A stretch of 37,458 bases of DNA from positions 4,379 to 41,836 of the forward strand of contig PFVB01000004.1 of NCBI GenBank assembly GCA_002790395.1. Reading direction: 5' to 3'. Shown one piece after another: positions 15,679-23,750 of the stretch. This stretch comes from Ignavibacteriales bacterium CG_4_9_14_3_um_filter_34_10 (GTDB taxonomy: Bacteria; Bacteroidota; Ignavibacteria; Ignavibacteriales; Melioribacteraceae). A program made the translations under genes and the position numbers. The notes beneath the pieces are model-generated. The model did not search any database. It was given only the letters and a program-made list of their open reading frames with translations, and had not been told where the DNA came from. Every line of letters starts with the position of its first letter. The first letter of the stretch is position 1.

Positions 15679-17198
15679 TATAATTCACAATATATTCCAT
15701 CATTTGAAAGATTTCTGCATGGGTATCTCCATTTCATGTTCTTTCCTTCAATTAATTCATCAGCAATTAGTGGTCCCCAAGTACCCGCAGGATAACCATA
15801 TAGAGGAATATCATTTCCATTTTTCCAACAGTCAATTATTGGAGCTAATATTTTCCATGACTCCAAAACTTCATCTGTCCGTGCAAATAAAGTTGAATCC
15901 CCTTTTATTGCATCATATAAAAGTCTTTCGTATGCAGAAGGAATACGTAAGGACGTTAAGTCTGAATAATGAAAATCCATATTTACATTTTGGACTTCAA
16001 ATCCGCTGCCAGGGATTTTCATGCCGATGTTTAATAATACTCCTTCATCAGGCTGAATCCTGATAACCAATTGGTTACACTGATTATGGGATTTATTATA
16101 CGAGAAAAGAAAATGCGGAGTCTCTTTAAAGTGAATTACAATTTCTGTAACTCTCAAAGGTAATCTTTTGCCTGTTCTGATATAAAAAGGTACTTTTCCC
16201 CATCTCCAATTATCAATGTAAAGTTTTAAAGCAATAAATGTTTCTGAATAAGTATTTTGTCTGACACCTTTTTCTTCACGATAACCTGCGACTATTTCAT
16301 CTTTTATTTTAGCTGATAAATACTGTCCGCGAATACAATTCTGTTTTACATCTTCCTCGGTAAAACGCCGAATTGATTGAAGGACTTTCAAAATTTCATT
16401 TCTGATTGCGACTGGTTCAAGCGAAGATGGAGGTTCCATCCCAACAAGACCGACTATTTGCATCAAATGATTTTGCACCATATCGCGAAGTGCTCCTGAT
16501 GTATCATAATATCCGCCTCTTTGTTCAACACCAATACTTTCGGCTGATGTAATTTCAACATGATGAATAAAATTTCTATTCCATAATGGTTCAAAGATGC
16601 CGTTAGAAAACCTTGTAACCAATAAATTCTGAACAGTTTCTTTACCAAGATAATGATCAATTCTATATATCTGTTCCTCTTCCCAACTTTCAAGAAGCAG
16701 GTTCTTTAAATTAATGGCCGACCCGTAATCATATCCGAATGGCTTTTCAATAATTAGTCTTTTCCATCCATCGGTTTGATTATTTAATCCAACTGATGAT
16801 AAATGCACAGGAATAGTACCATATAAACTTGGAGGAGTTGAAAGATAAAATATTATGTTGCTTTCAATAGAATATTCATTTTGTAGTTTATTTATTCTTT
16901 TTTTTAATTTTTTATAAGAATTGAGGTCATCAAAATCAATGGAATTATAAAAAACATTCATGATAAAATCGTCGATCTTAGTCAAATCATCAGTTTCTCT
17001 AAATCCTTCAAGTGCTGATTTTGTTTTATTCCTAAAATCTTCATCACTTAATTGAGATCGGGAAACACCAAGTAAAATAAACTTATTAGGTAATAATTTT
17101 TGAACGTAAAGAGAAAATAATGCAGGTAATAATTTTCTTTTAGTCAAATCTCCGGTAGCACCAAAAATTATATATATGTGATTTTCACATTTATTCAT
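15678..17198 (-). CDS. zwf: Glucose-6-phosphate dehydrogenase
   Basis: First step of the oxidative pentose phosphate pathway, making NAD(P)H. The coenzyme loop is GATGDLTKRKLLPAL (13-27), then LIIEKPFG, and the substrate-binding signature RIDHYLGKETVQN (179-191). EITSAESIGVEQRGGYYDTSGALRDMVQNH follows, then PFYIRTGKRLP and the C-terminal WGPLIADEL. The length of 506 residues is standard. SAESIGVE replaces the usual SAxExIGVE only by residue choice and keeps the Glu. It lies 12 bp from gnd and overlaps pgl by one base. Confidence 0.97.
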   Translation of the reverse strand: MNKCENHIYIIFGATGDLTKRKLLPALFSLYVQKLLPNKFILLGVSRSQLSDEDFRNKTKSALEGFRETDDLTKIDDFIMNVFYNSIDFDDLNSYKKLKKRINKLQNEYSIESNIIFYLSTPPSLYGTIPVHLSSVGLNNQTDGWKRLIIEKPFGYDYGSAINLKNLLLESWEEEQIYRIDHYLGKETVQNLLVTRFSNGIFEPLWNRNFIHHVEITSAESIGVEQRGGYYDTSGALRDMVQNHLMQIVGLVGMEPPSSLEPVAIRNEILKVLQSIRRFTEEDVKQNCIRGQYLSAKIKDEIVAGYREEKGVRQNTYSETFIALKLYIDNWRWGKVPFYIRTGKRLPLRVTEIVIHFKETPHFLFSYNKSHNQCNQLVIRIQPDEGVLLNIGMKIPGSGFEVQNVNMDFHYSDLTSLRIPSAYERLLYDAIKGDSTLFARTDEVLESWKILAPIIDCWKNGNDIPLYGYPAGTWGPLIADELIEGKNMKWRYPCRNLSNDGIYCEL

Positions 17199-17210
17199 TT
17201 GAACATTCCA

Positions 17211-18107
17211 TTATTTTGATTTTATTGCATGCCCGCCAAATTGATTTCTTAATGCTGCCAATACTTTCATCGCGAATGATTCTATCTGCCTTGATTGAAA
17301 TCTTGCAAAAAGTGAAGATGTAATTACTTGAGCTGGGACATCAAAATCTATCGCAGTCTGAACTGTCCATCTTCCTTCACCACTATCCTGAACATAGTCT
17401 TTAAGTTTATCCAGTTTTGGATCTTCTCTAAAAGCATTTACTGCAAGTTCCAGAAGCCAACTTCTAACAACACTTCCATATTGCCAGGCATCTGCAACTT
17501 TTGTAATATCGATATCAAAAGGAGATTTTTCAAGAATCTCAAAACCTTCTGCATATGCTTGCATCATTCCATATTCAATACCGTTATGAACCATCTTTAC
17601 TAAATGTCCGGTACCGGATTTGCCGCAATACACAAAACCATTTTCAGGAGCCAAAGATTTAAATATTGGCTCAAGATTTTCTGTAACTTCTTTTTCACCA
17701 CCATACATTAAACAATATCCATTCTGTAAGCCCCAAACACCCCCACTCGTACCGCAATCAATATATTTAATTCCAATCTCTGATAATCTTTCTGCACGTT
17801 TTTGGGTATCTTTCCAATATGAATTTCCTCCATCAATAATAATATCATCTCTCTGCAAAAGAGGAATCAAAGCATCAATATTTTCATCAACAGACTTGCC
17901 TGATGGCACCATCAACCATATAATTTTTCTGTCTGGAAGTTTTTCGACCAAATCTTTTATTGACTCTGACGGTATAGCACCTTTTTCAACTGCTTTGTCT
18001 ATCGAAGCAGATGTTCTGTTCCAAACTACAATCTCATGTTTGTTGAACAATAATCGGGAGACCATATTAAAACCCATTTTTCCTAAACCAATAAAACCTA
18101 TTTTCAT
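17211..18107 (-). CDS. gnd: 6-Phosphogluconate dehydrogenase, short (GndA-like) form
   Basis: Decarboxylates 6-phosphogluconate to ribulose-5-phosphate with coenzyme reduction. The N-terminal Rossmann loop is GLGKMG (7-12), then NRTS, IWLMVPSG, IDGGNSYWKDT, the substrate-binding CGTSGGVWGLQNGYCLMYGG, and the catalytic-lysine region KMVHNGIEYGMMQAYAEG. GEGRWTVQTAIDFDVPA closes the helical domain. At 298 residues it is the short YqeC/GndA type rather than the 470-residue Gnd. Short forms often prefer NAD+, but the cofactor cannot be read with certainty. GGAG precedes the ATG. It is the first gene of the operon behind the operator at 18157-18172. Confidence 0.93.
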   Translation of the reverse strand: MKIGFIGLGKMGFNMVSRLLFNKHEIVVWNRTSASIDKAVEKGAIPSESIKDLVEKLPDRKIIWLMVPSGKSVDENIDALIPLLQRDDIIIDGGNSYWKDTQKRAERLSEIGIKYIDCGTSGGVWGLQNGYCLMYGGEKEVTENLEPIFKSLAPENGFVYCGKSGTGHLVKMVHNGIEYGMMQAYAEGFEILEKSPFDIDITKVADAWQYGSVVRSWLLELAVNAFREDPKLDKLKDYVQDSGEGRWTVQTAIDFDVPAQVITSSLFARFQSRQIESFAMKVLAALRNQFGGHAIKSK

Positions 18108-18127
18108 TTATTTCTCCATTTTTATTG

Positions 18128-18172
18128 TAAATTTCTATACAAAAAGACAATTTGTTTGTCAAACTTTTGACA
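18128..18172 (-). promoter_or_regulatory. Crp/Fnr-type operator plus weak -7 element for gnd-zwf-pgl-nrtS
   Basis: TGTCAA-ACTT-TTGACA (18157-18172, plus-strand reading) is a perfect inverted repeat, 50 bp before the gnd start. At the 21-bp position on the minus strand the element reads GAAATTTA, one base off TAnnTTTA. TATAGA two to four bases earlier is an alternative -10. The site also lies 29 bp before the divergent plus-strand glycosyltransferase, too close for an equivalent promoter there. Confidence 0.7.
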
Positions 18173-18200
18173 TATACTCAATATTAATAAATTAATTATA

Positions 18201-19475
18201 ATGAGACTAATTTTATTTAGGATTTTTTTATTTTTGCTTGTTTTTATTCAAGCAGTAATATTGTTTTTTCATACATCCGTAATGGCATATTTCATTACTT
18301 TTTTTCTAGCATCAGTATTTTATTTTGTAGAAGTTTATTTTTTGAAAAATACCATGCTCAGCAAAAAGGCAATCATCTTAATTTCTTCTGCATTTATTTT
18401 TTTAAGAATAATATTCATTACCATTGACCCAATTGGTTCGGATGACTACTACCGTTATTTATGGGATGGTAAAGTATCTGTCAATGGAATAAATCCATAT
18501 AAATATTCACCTGATTCTCCAGAATTAGATTATTTGCATTCTGATAATCTTCCGGATAAAGTTAGTTATCCAAACATTAAAACAATCTATTTCCCGGTAT
18601 CACAGTGGCTCTTCAAAGTTAGCTATTTAGTCAGCAGAGAAAATCCCATTGCGTTAAAATTAATATTGCTGCTTTTTGATATACTTATTCTGATTTCACT
18701 TTATTATTTGCTTAATCACTTTAAAATTGATACGAAATTTTTATTAATCTACTTGGCTTTACCTTTAATTAATTTTCAATTTTTTATTGATGCACACATT
18801 GACCTCGCTGGAGCAGCACTATTATTATTCTCATTGACATTCTACTTTTACAACAAAAAAATATTAAGCTATATTTTGCTTGGGTTATCACTTTCTGTCA
18901 AACCGACAGGCTTATTACTTCTGCCATTTTATTTTCAAAATGAAAATGCTATTAAAGAGAAACTGAAAAGTTTTATCATCCCAACTATAGTCTTTGTGAT
19001 AACTTTTCTGCCTTATCTTTCGACAGGAACCCCACTTGGTACTTTAATAAATTATTCTGTTAATTGGACATTCAACGGATTAATTTATAATACATTAAAA
19101 TTATTTATGAGTAACAATGCTGCAATAAGAATCTGTTCCGGAGTTTTGTTCATTCTCGTGTATATTTATATGTATTTTATTAAAATTGATTTGATTAGAA
19201 AAATTTATTTGTCACTTTTTCTTCTAATAATTTTTTCACCTATTGTTCATCCGTGGTATTTGATTTGGTTTGCTGTGCTGCTGCCTTTTGTGAAAAGTTA
19301 TTCAGGAATCTATTTTGTTAGCGTTGTCAGCGTTACATTTTTAACCGTGATAACATTTCAAACAACCGGAATATGGAAAGAATCAACTGCCGTTTTGATG
19401 ATTGAATATATACCAACAATTGCAATCTTTTTGTATGAAATACTAAAAATTAAAATATTTACTTCATATACTTAG
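18201..19475 (+). CDS. GT-C-type polytopic membrane glycosyltransferase
   Basis: A 424-residue integral membrane protein with roughly ten hydrophobic helices. After the first two or three helices, a conserved loop reads IDPIGSDDYYRYLWDGKV and GINPYKYSP. An acidic DD pair in the first extracytoplasmic loop followed by RYxWDG and NPY is characteristic of GT-C mannosyl/glucosyltransferases that use polyprenyl-phosphate sugars (GT87/MptB-like). FIDAHIDLAGAAL, SLSVKPTGLLLLPF and a later VHPWYLIWF segment also fit. The acceptor is unknown. The GDP-mannose enzyme and the dolichyl-phosphate-type GT2 elsewhere in the window could provide donors, but that link is speculative. Confidence 0.75.
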   Translation: MRLILFRIFLFLLVFIQAVILFFHTSVMAYFITFFLASVFYFVEVYFLKNTMLSKKAIILISSAFIFLRIIFITIDPIGSDDYYRYLWDGKVSVNGINPYKYSPDSPELDYLHSDNLPDKVSYPNIKTIYFPVSQWLFKVSYLVSRENPIALKLILLLFDILILISLYYLLNHFKIDTKFLLIYLALPLINFQFFIDAHIDLAGAALLLFSLTFYFYNKKILSYILLGLSLSVKPTGLLLLPFYFQNENAIKEKLKSFIIPTIVFVITFLPYLSTGTPLGTLINYSVNWTFNGLIYNTLKLFMSNNAAIRICSGVLFILVYIYMYFIKIDLIRKIYLSLFLLIIFSPIVHPWYLIWFAVLLPFVKSYSGIYFVSVVSVTFLTVITFQTTGIWKESTAVLMIEYIPTIAIFLYEILKIKIFTSYT

Positions 19476-19568
19476 CATATTTTTGTGGCAAACTAAGAAT
19501 TCTTAATCGTTACAAATAAAATGAGCAAATAATTATTCCAGCATTGCACAAAGAAGGACAACTAAAAT

Positions 19569-20264
19569 TCACTCTTTAAGCACACTCGTAAATATAAGAT
19601 ACAATATTTTGATTGAAGCTTTCACTGTCCCTTTAAATGTTCCGGTAACTTTTGATTGACCAATTCTCTTTCTATAACTTACGGGAACTTCTGTGCATTT
19701 TAACTTATGTTTGGCTGCTTTTATTTGCATCTCGACTGTCCAACCAAAGTTTCTATCTCGCATATTAAGTTTAAGCAAAGAAGAATACTTAATCGCTCTG
19801 AATGGACCAAGATCGGTAAATTTATATTCCCAAAAAAGTTTAATCAGAAATGTTGACAGCCAATTTCCGAATACCGCTTGAGGTAGCATTGAACCTTTTT
19901 CTCTGTTACCAATAATTCTGGACCCAATTACCATATCGTAATTACTTTCAATAATCGGTTGAAGTATCATTCCCAACTCATCAGGATAATCACTGTAATC
20001 ACCATCAAGAAAAGAGATTACATCAAATTTTTTCGCTTCAATATAATCCAAACCCTTTATGCACGCAGAACCATAGCCTTTCTCGGGCTCATCTAAAACA
20101 GTTACATTCAAATATTTTGCAATGGCTGCAGTCTTATCAGTCGAGCCATTATTTACGACAATAATTTCATCCACATATTTTGGAATGTCTTGAATAACTT
20201 TTGAAATAGATTCCTCTTCATTGTACACCGGAATAATAACTGCTATTTTGAAATCAGAAATCAT
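19569..20264 (-). CDS. GT2 glycosyltransferase, polyprenyl-phosphate-sugar synthase-like, last gene of the arsenosugar unit
   Basis: A GT-A domain of 231 residues: AVIIPVYNEEESISKVI, VVNNGSTDKT, LDEPEKGYGSACIKGLDY, the DxD-bearing SFLDGDYSDYPDEL, GSRI, and FTDLGPFRAI followed by FGWTVEMQIKA. This layout is like dolichyl-phosphate mannose/glucose synthases. No C-terminal membrane domain is present, only a short amphipathic tail. I place the start at the ATG overlapping the arsS stop (ATGA), because it directly precedes the first strand; a longer frame upstream has no family match. As the last cistron of the arsenosugar operon it may supply or transfer a sugar, but it could be a general enzyme. 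Confidence 0.8.
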   Translation of the reverse strand: MISDFKIAVIIPVYNEEESISKVIQDIPKYVDEIIVVNNGSTDKTAAIAKYLNVTVLDEPEKGYGSACIKGLDYIEAKKFDVISFLDGDYSDYPDELGMILQPIIESNYDMVIGSRIIGNREKGSMLPQAVFGNWLSTFLIKLFWEYKFTDLGPFRAIKYSSLLKLNMRDRNFGWTVEMQIKAAKHKLKCTEVPVSYRKRIGQSKVTGTFKGTVKASIKILYLIFTSVLKE

Positions 20265-21274
20265 TCTGATATTGCCCCACCACAACTGCTGCCAGCTCCT
20301 GCAGTGCAGCCAAAACAATGTGAATCAAAAATAATTTTTCTTTTCTGTAATTTTTCGTAACTGAAATTGAAAACAGTAAGTGGCTCATTATCATAAATTT
20401 GTAAATTTAGCATTTGATTAAAATCGCAATCAAATATTTTCCCATCATACGAAACACTCAATAATGACCGGCACATTACTCCTTTTGCTGCAGAAGGATT
20501 AAATGCATTCACTAATTTTTCCATATACTCATCATACGTTCCTAATCGCTCAAGTTGCTCTTTAAACCTATGAATTGGCATGTTAGTAATAGTATAAAGG
20601 TTGTTAAATTTAATCTGATATTTTTCCCATAGTTCTTTCTTAAAATCTTTTTCCAAATCTTGTTGGCATGCCGGTAAAAATGCACCGACTGGATTATAAA
20701 CCAAATCTAATTTCAATTCTGTGTTTTCATTTCCATATCCAACATCATTAAGCATTTTTAAGGATTCAATACTTTTTTGAAACACTCCTTTACCACGCTG
20801 CTTATCAGTAAAGTACTCCTGATAATAAGGTAAGGATGAAATAACTTCAACATTATTATCAGCATAAAATTTTGGCAGATAGAATTTTGATTCTTTGGTT
20901 GTTGGATCACCATCAATTGTTACAGTCAAGTTATGCCGAACCAAAATATGTTTGCCAAGTTTTTTAGCTTCCGTAACAAAATAGTCAAAATTAGGATTTA
21001 ATTCTGGGGCTCCGCCTGTCAAATCAAGATTTATAATTTGAGGATGCTTGACAAGAATCTCCAAACATTTGTCAATGGTTTCTTTGCTCATCTGCTCAGT
21101 TCGTTTGGGAGATGAATCAACATGACAATGCAAGCAAGCCTGATTACATTTTAATGTAACATTTACCTGAAGTGTTTCTATATTTAATGGAGGTAAATCA
21201 AGATTGTTTTCATAAAGTTTCTGTTCGAAATCATATTTTTTAAAGTTCAATACGTGTAAAGCTTCAGTTTTCAT
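20261..21274 (-). CDS. arsS: Arsenosugar biosynthesis radical SAM protein ArsS
   Basis: Radical SAM enzyme that joins a 5'-deoxyadenosyl group to methylated arsenic in the arsenosugar route. The [4Fe-4S] motif is Cys43-x3-Cys47-x2-Cys50 in LKCNQACLHCHVD. LTGGAPELNPNF follows as the SAM-binding GGE-like motif, with PNF. The C-terminal SPASM-like Cys set includes GVMCRSLLSVSYDGKIFDCDFN and the terminal HCFGCTAGAGSSCGG, which is diagnostic for ArsS. Some homologues carry selenocysteine near this end; here all positions are Cys codons and no in-frame TGA occurs. The length of 337 residues is normal. It follows the peroxidase-like gene by 13 bp. Confidence 0.93.
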   Translation of the reverse strand: MKTEALHVLNFKKYDFEQKLYENNLDLPPLNIETLQVNVTLKCNQACLHCHVDSSPKRTEQMSKETIDKCLEILVKHPQIINLDLTGGAPELNPNFDYFVTEAKKLGKHILVRHNLTVTIDGDPTTKESKFYLPKFYADNNVEVISSLPYYQEYFTDKQRGKGVFQKSIESLKMLNDVGYGNENTELKLDLVYNPVGAFLPACQQDLEKDFKKELWEKYQIKFNNLYTITNMPIHRFKEQLERLGTYDEYMEKLVNAFNPSAAKGVMCRSLLSVSYDGKIFDCDFNQMLNLQIYDNEPLTVFNFSYEKLQKRKIIFDSHCFGCTAGAGSSCGGAISE

Positions 21275-21287
21275 TTTTATCCTTTCG

Positions 21288-21620
21288 TTATGCCCCGCTT
21301 TTTTCTAAATTATTCAACATCTGAACACCATGAACCAAAGTCATTCCTGCTGCCATTGCAGCCGCAACATGAATCGCTTCACTCATTTGTTCAGGATTAG
21401 CACCAGCCTCCAATGAAGCGGTTGTATATGCATCAATGCAATAAGGGCACTGTTTGAAATGAGAAATTGCTAAAGCTATCAGTGCTTTTTCTCTTTTCGT
21501 TAAAGCTCCTTCGCTTCCTGTTGCATCGCCGTAATATTCAAAAAACTTTCTCATTAATTGCGGTTTAAATTTTCCAACTTCAGCAAATCGATTTAAATCT
21601 TTTGATTCATAATAATTCAT
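21288..21620 (-). CDS. Arsenosugar-associated AhpD/peroxidase-like protein (CPYC)
   Basis: A 110-residue carboxymuconolactone-decarboxylase-fold protein. LTKREKALIALAISHFKQCPYCIDAY contains the redox pair Cys58-Pro-Tyr-Cys61; the AhpD His is replaced by the IDAY arrangement typical of the arsenosugar-associated subgroup. The C-terminal helix is Ala/Met-rich (HVAAAMAAGMTLVHGVQML). It overlaps the DUF547 gene by 4 nt and precedes arsS. The family is conserved next to arsS and arsM in many genomes. Its chemical role, perhaps protecting thiol or arsenic intermediates, is not established. Confidence 0.88.
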   Translation of the reverse strand: MNYYESKDLNRFAEVGKFKPQLMRKFFEYYGDATGSEGALTKREKALIALAISHFKQCPYCIDAYTTASLEAGANPEQMSEAIHVAAAMAAGMTLVHGVQMLNNLEKSGA

Positions 21621-22387
21621 TGCAATTCTCCTTTTTTATTTAGATTCCAATTATAAGATTTATACGAAATATCCCATTCGAAAATATTTTTAATTATATC
21701 CTCGCCAATGTTATTGGGCAAATATTTCACTGTAAATCTTAAAATGTTTTCATCTGATTTTCCAAAATCTTCTTTATACCAATCAAAAATTTTTGATAAA
21801 TGTGCTTCTCTCTTTTTCAAGTCAAAATGATTCCTTGTTTTGTCATTCAAGAATTTTATTGTCTGCTCCTCTAACTGAGCATCAATTTTTTCTGATTCAT
21901 AAGCTTCATTCCTCAATTCCGGACAGCTAATTGATGCACAAACAATAGCAAAATGTATTCGCGGTTCTTTGAATTGTTTCCTTAAAATTTCGTGCTCAAT
22001 TTCTCCCAATGACATTTTTGTTCTATTTACAGCAATAAACTTTTTATCCCAAACAGTCTTGCCCAAAAGATATCCAATAATTTTACCACCAGAATGTAAA
22101 TCTGTAATACTTTCAACCGGATAATTATCAATTATAACTTTTAGAGTAAATGCATTATATGCATTAATCCAGAAAGCCAATTTTTCATCATGATTTAATT
22201 TATTTAATTCAACTTTCGATAAAAAATCTAAATACTTTTGGAATTCATTATCTTTCTGAAGTTTTTTGTAATCAACCAAACTATTTTTAACATATTTCTT
22301 TAATACTTTTGTAAATATATCATGCTGTTGCGAAAAATCATTTATAAATGTCATAAGTATAATTCCTATAATGAACAATGAACGCAT
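21617..22387 (-). CDS. Exported DUF547 protein of the arsenosugar operon
   Basis: 256 residues with an N-terminal signal peptide (MRSLFIIGIILMTFINDFS, cleavage near residue 20), so it is predicted periplasmic or extracytoplasmic. The DUF547 core is visible: VDYKKLQKD, KLAFWINAYNAFTLKVI, LGKTVWDKKFIAVN, LGEIEHEILRKQF and IHFAIVCASISCPELRNEAY with two Cys. SKIFDWYKEDFG follows. DUF547 proteins resemble papain-like folds and are regular members of arsenosugar loci, but no activity has been shown as far as I know. It overlaps the fused glycosyltransferase by one base and the CPYC gene by four. Confidence 0.85.
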   Translation of the reverse strand: MRSLFIIGIILMTFINDFSQQHDIFTKVLKKYVKNSLVDYKKLQKDNEFQKYLDFLSKVELNKLNHDEKLAFWINAYNAFTLKVIIDNYPVESITDLHSGGKIIGYLLGKTVWDKKFIAVNRTKMSLGEIEHEILRKQFKEPRIHFAIVCASISCPELRNEAYESEKIDAQLEEQTIKFLNDKTRNHFDLKKREAHLSKIFDWYKEDFGKSDENILRFTVKYLPNNIGEDIIKNIFEWDISYKSYNWNLNKKGELQ

Positions 22388-23739
22388 CAGTTTTCAACCC
22401 TTCCTTTAGTAAGTTGATAAAATAATTTTACATCTCTTTTTAATTCGGATACTTTTGGATCTGATAACCATTTATTTAATTCTTCTTCTGTATCAATATC
22501 AATCAGTTTGTTTAAAATGCAAAAAGATAAATTATTTTCATTAAGTTTTTTTATCGTTTCATTTAACACTTGTGAATTACTGTATTCAATATTCTCAAAA
22601 AGAAAAGGATAATACTTTTTCATCGCCAGCAAATAAAATCCGCCATCGAAAGCCGGTCCAATTACAACATCACAACTATTTAGTCCATTTAGTGCTTCAG
22701 TAATTATTGATTTAGAAATATCAGGAACATCCGTACCTATAATGACAACTTTTTCTGCACCAAGACTAAAAACTTTTTGAAAAGCATTTTTCATCCTTTC
22801 GCCCAAATCATCACCAACTTGCAGTGAATAAAAAAGACCATTGCCCAGCCATTTTTTTATAAATGATTTGTCTTTTTTATTTGAATAAAAAACAAAAGTA
22901 TTTGAATTTTTTAATCGCCTTGTTTTTTGAATAACTGCTTCACTTATTTTTTTATAAAGCTCTTTTGCAAAATTAACACCCATTGTTGCTGCAAGTCTGG
23001 TTTTTACTTTCCCTTCTTCAGGATAGCGGGCAAAAATGATTACACTGTTTTTTTTGTTGCTTTTTTTTCTGTTATAATATTTGTTAGTTAAAGTAAACTT
23101 TCGAAAACCAAGTAAATATTTTATTAAAAGAAAACCATTAAATAGCTGCTGCCTAATCAAACCATATTTTAGAAACGTTCTTGCAGAAGACTTAACTTCT
23201 GAATTCAGAACAGCAACTTTATTTTCTTTTGATGCTCTTTGTAATAAGTCAACATCTTCAAAGATATTAAATGGTCTGAAACCTTGTAATTCCCGATACA
23301 AATCTCTCCTGATGCATATACACATATCACCAAATCTTGTAAAGAATGAATCCAATGCAGAGAATTTTTTATAAAAATCAAGAAGCCAGCTATTCACATC
23401 AAACTCGAGTCTGAAACGACAAATTTTATTATCACTGTTGGCGAAGTATTCTTCCAACAAACTAAACCAATTCTCCGGAAGCAATGTATCCGAATGCAGA
23501 AAAATAAGAACATCACCGTTCGCTACTTTAGCTCCTTCAATTAATTGTTTACCTCTTGATTGAAACGCTTCAACAATCTTGACATTTTCGTCACGGGCGA
23601 TTGATAAAGTTTCATTATCACTACAACCGTCAGCAATAATTATTTCTACCGCAGGATTTCCTCTTCGGATAGATTGTATACAATCTTGAATAAAATACTG
23701 TTCATTAAATGTTGGAATAACTACAGAATATTTTATCAT
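22387..23739 (-). CDS. Fused TIGR04283 + TIGR04282-type arsenosugar glycosyltransferase
   Basis: Two enzymes in one chain. Residues 1-225 are a GT2 domain (MIKYSVVIPTFNE, IIIADGCSDNETL, GKQLIEGAKVANGDVLIFLHSDTLLP, GDMCICIRRDLYRELQGF, FEDVDLLQRA), the TIGR04283 layout. After a basic linker (YYNRKKSNKKN), residues 235-430 are a TIGR04282/DUF2064 nucleotidyltransferase-like domain (VIIFARYPEEGKVKTRLA, VGDDLGERMKNAF, VVIIGTDVPDIS, VVIGPAFDGGFYLLAMKKY, DIDTEEEL). In many genomes these are two adjacent genes. I chose the ATG 12 bp after the arsM stop, preceded by TTAGGTAG; an upstream ATG inside arsM lacks family support. Confidence 0.88.
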   Translation of the reverse strand: MIKYSVVIPTFNEQYFIQDCIQSIRRGNPAVEIIIADGCSDNETLSIARDENVKIVEAFQSRGKQLIEGAKVANGDVLIFLHSDTLLPENWFSLLEEYFANSDNKICRFRLEFDVNSWLLDFYKKFSALDSFFTRFGDMCICIRRDLYRELQGFRPFNIFEDVDLLQRASKENKVAVLNSEVKSSARTFLKYGLIRQQLFNGFLLIKYLLGFRKFTLTNKYYNRKKSNKKNSVIIFARYPEEGKVKTRLAATMGVNFAKELYKKISEAVIQKTRRLKNSNTFVFYSNKKDKSFIKKWLGNGLFYSLQVGDDLGERMKNAFQKVFSLGAEKVVIIGTDVPDISKSIITEALNGLNSCDVVIGPAFDGGFYLLAMKKYYPFLFENIEYSNSQVLNETIKKLNENNLSFCILNKLIDIDTEEELNKWLSDPKVSELKRDVKLFYQLTKGRVEN

Positions 23740-23750
23740 AGATAATCTAC

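Noticed and set aside
15662-16063. Open frame antisense to zwf
   Set aside because: It lies wholly opposite a well-supported enzyme gene, has no family motif and no ribosome site. The same reasoning removed the other antisense frames.
18173-18200. Operator at 18157-18172 also controlling the divergent glycosyltransferase
   Set aside because: Only 28 bp separate it from that ATG; a promoter with the same 21-bp step would place the transcription start inside the coding region.
19494-19505. TAAGAATTCTTA palindrome as a bidirectional terminator between convergent genes
   Set aside because: Twelve bases without a loop or U-tract; it could be a chance AT-rich palindrome.
20261-20330. Selenocysteine in ArsS
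   Set aside because: Some homologues are selenoproteins, but here the terminal Cys positions are Cys codons and no in-frame TGA precedes the normal stop.
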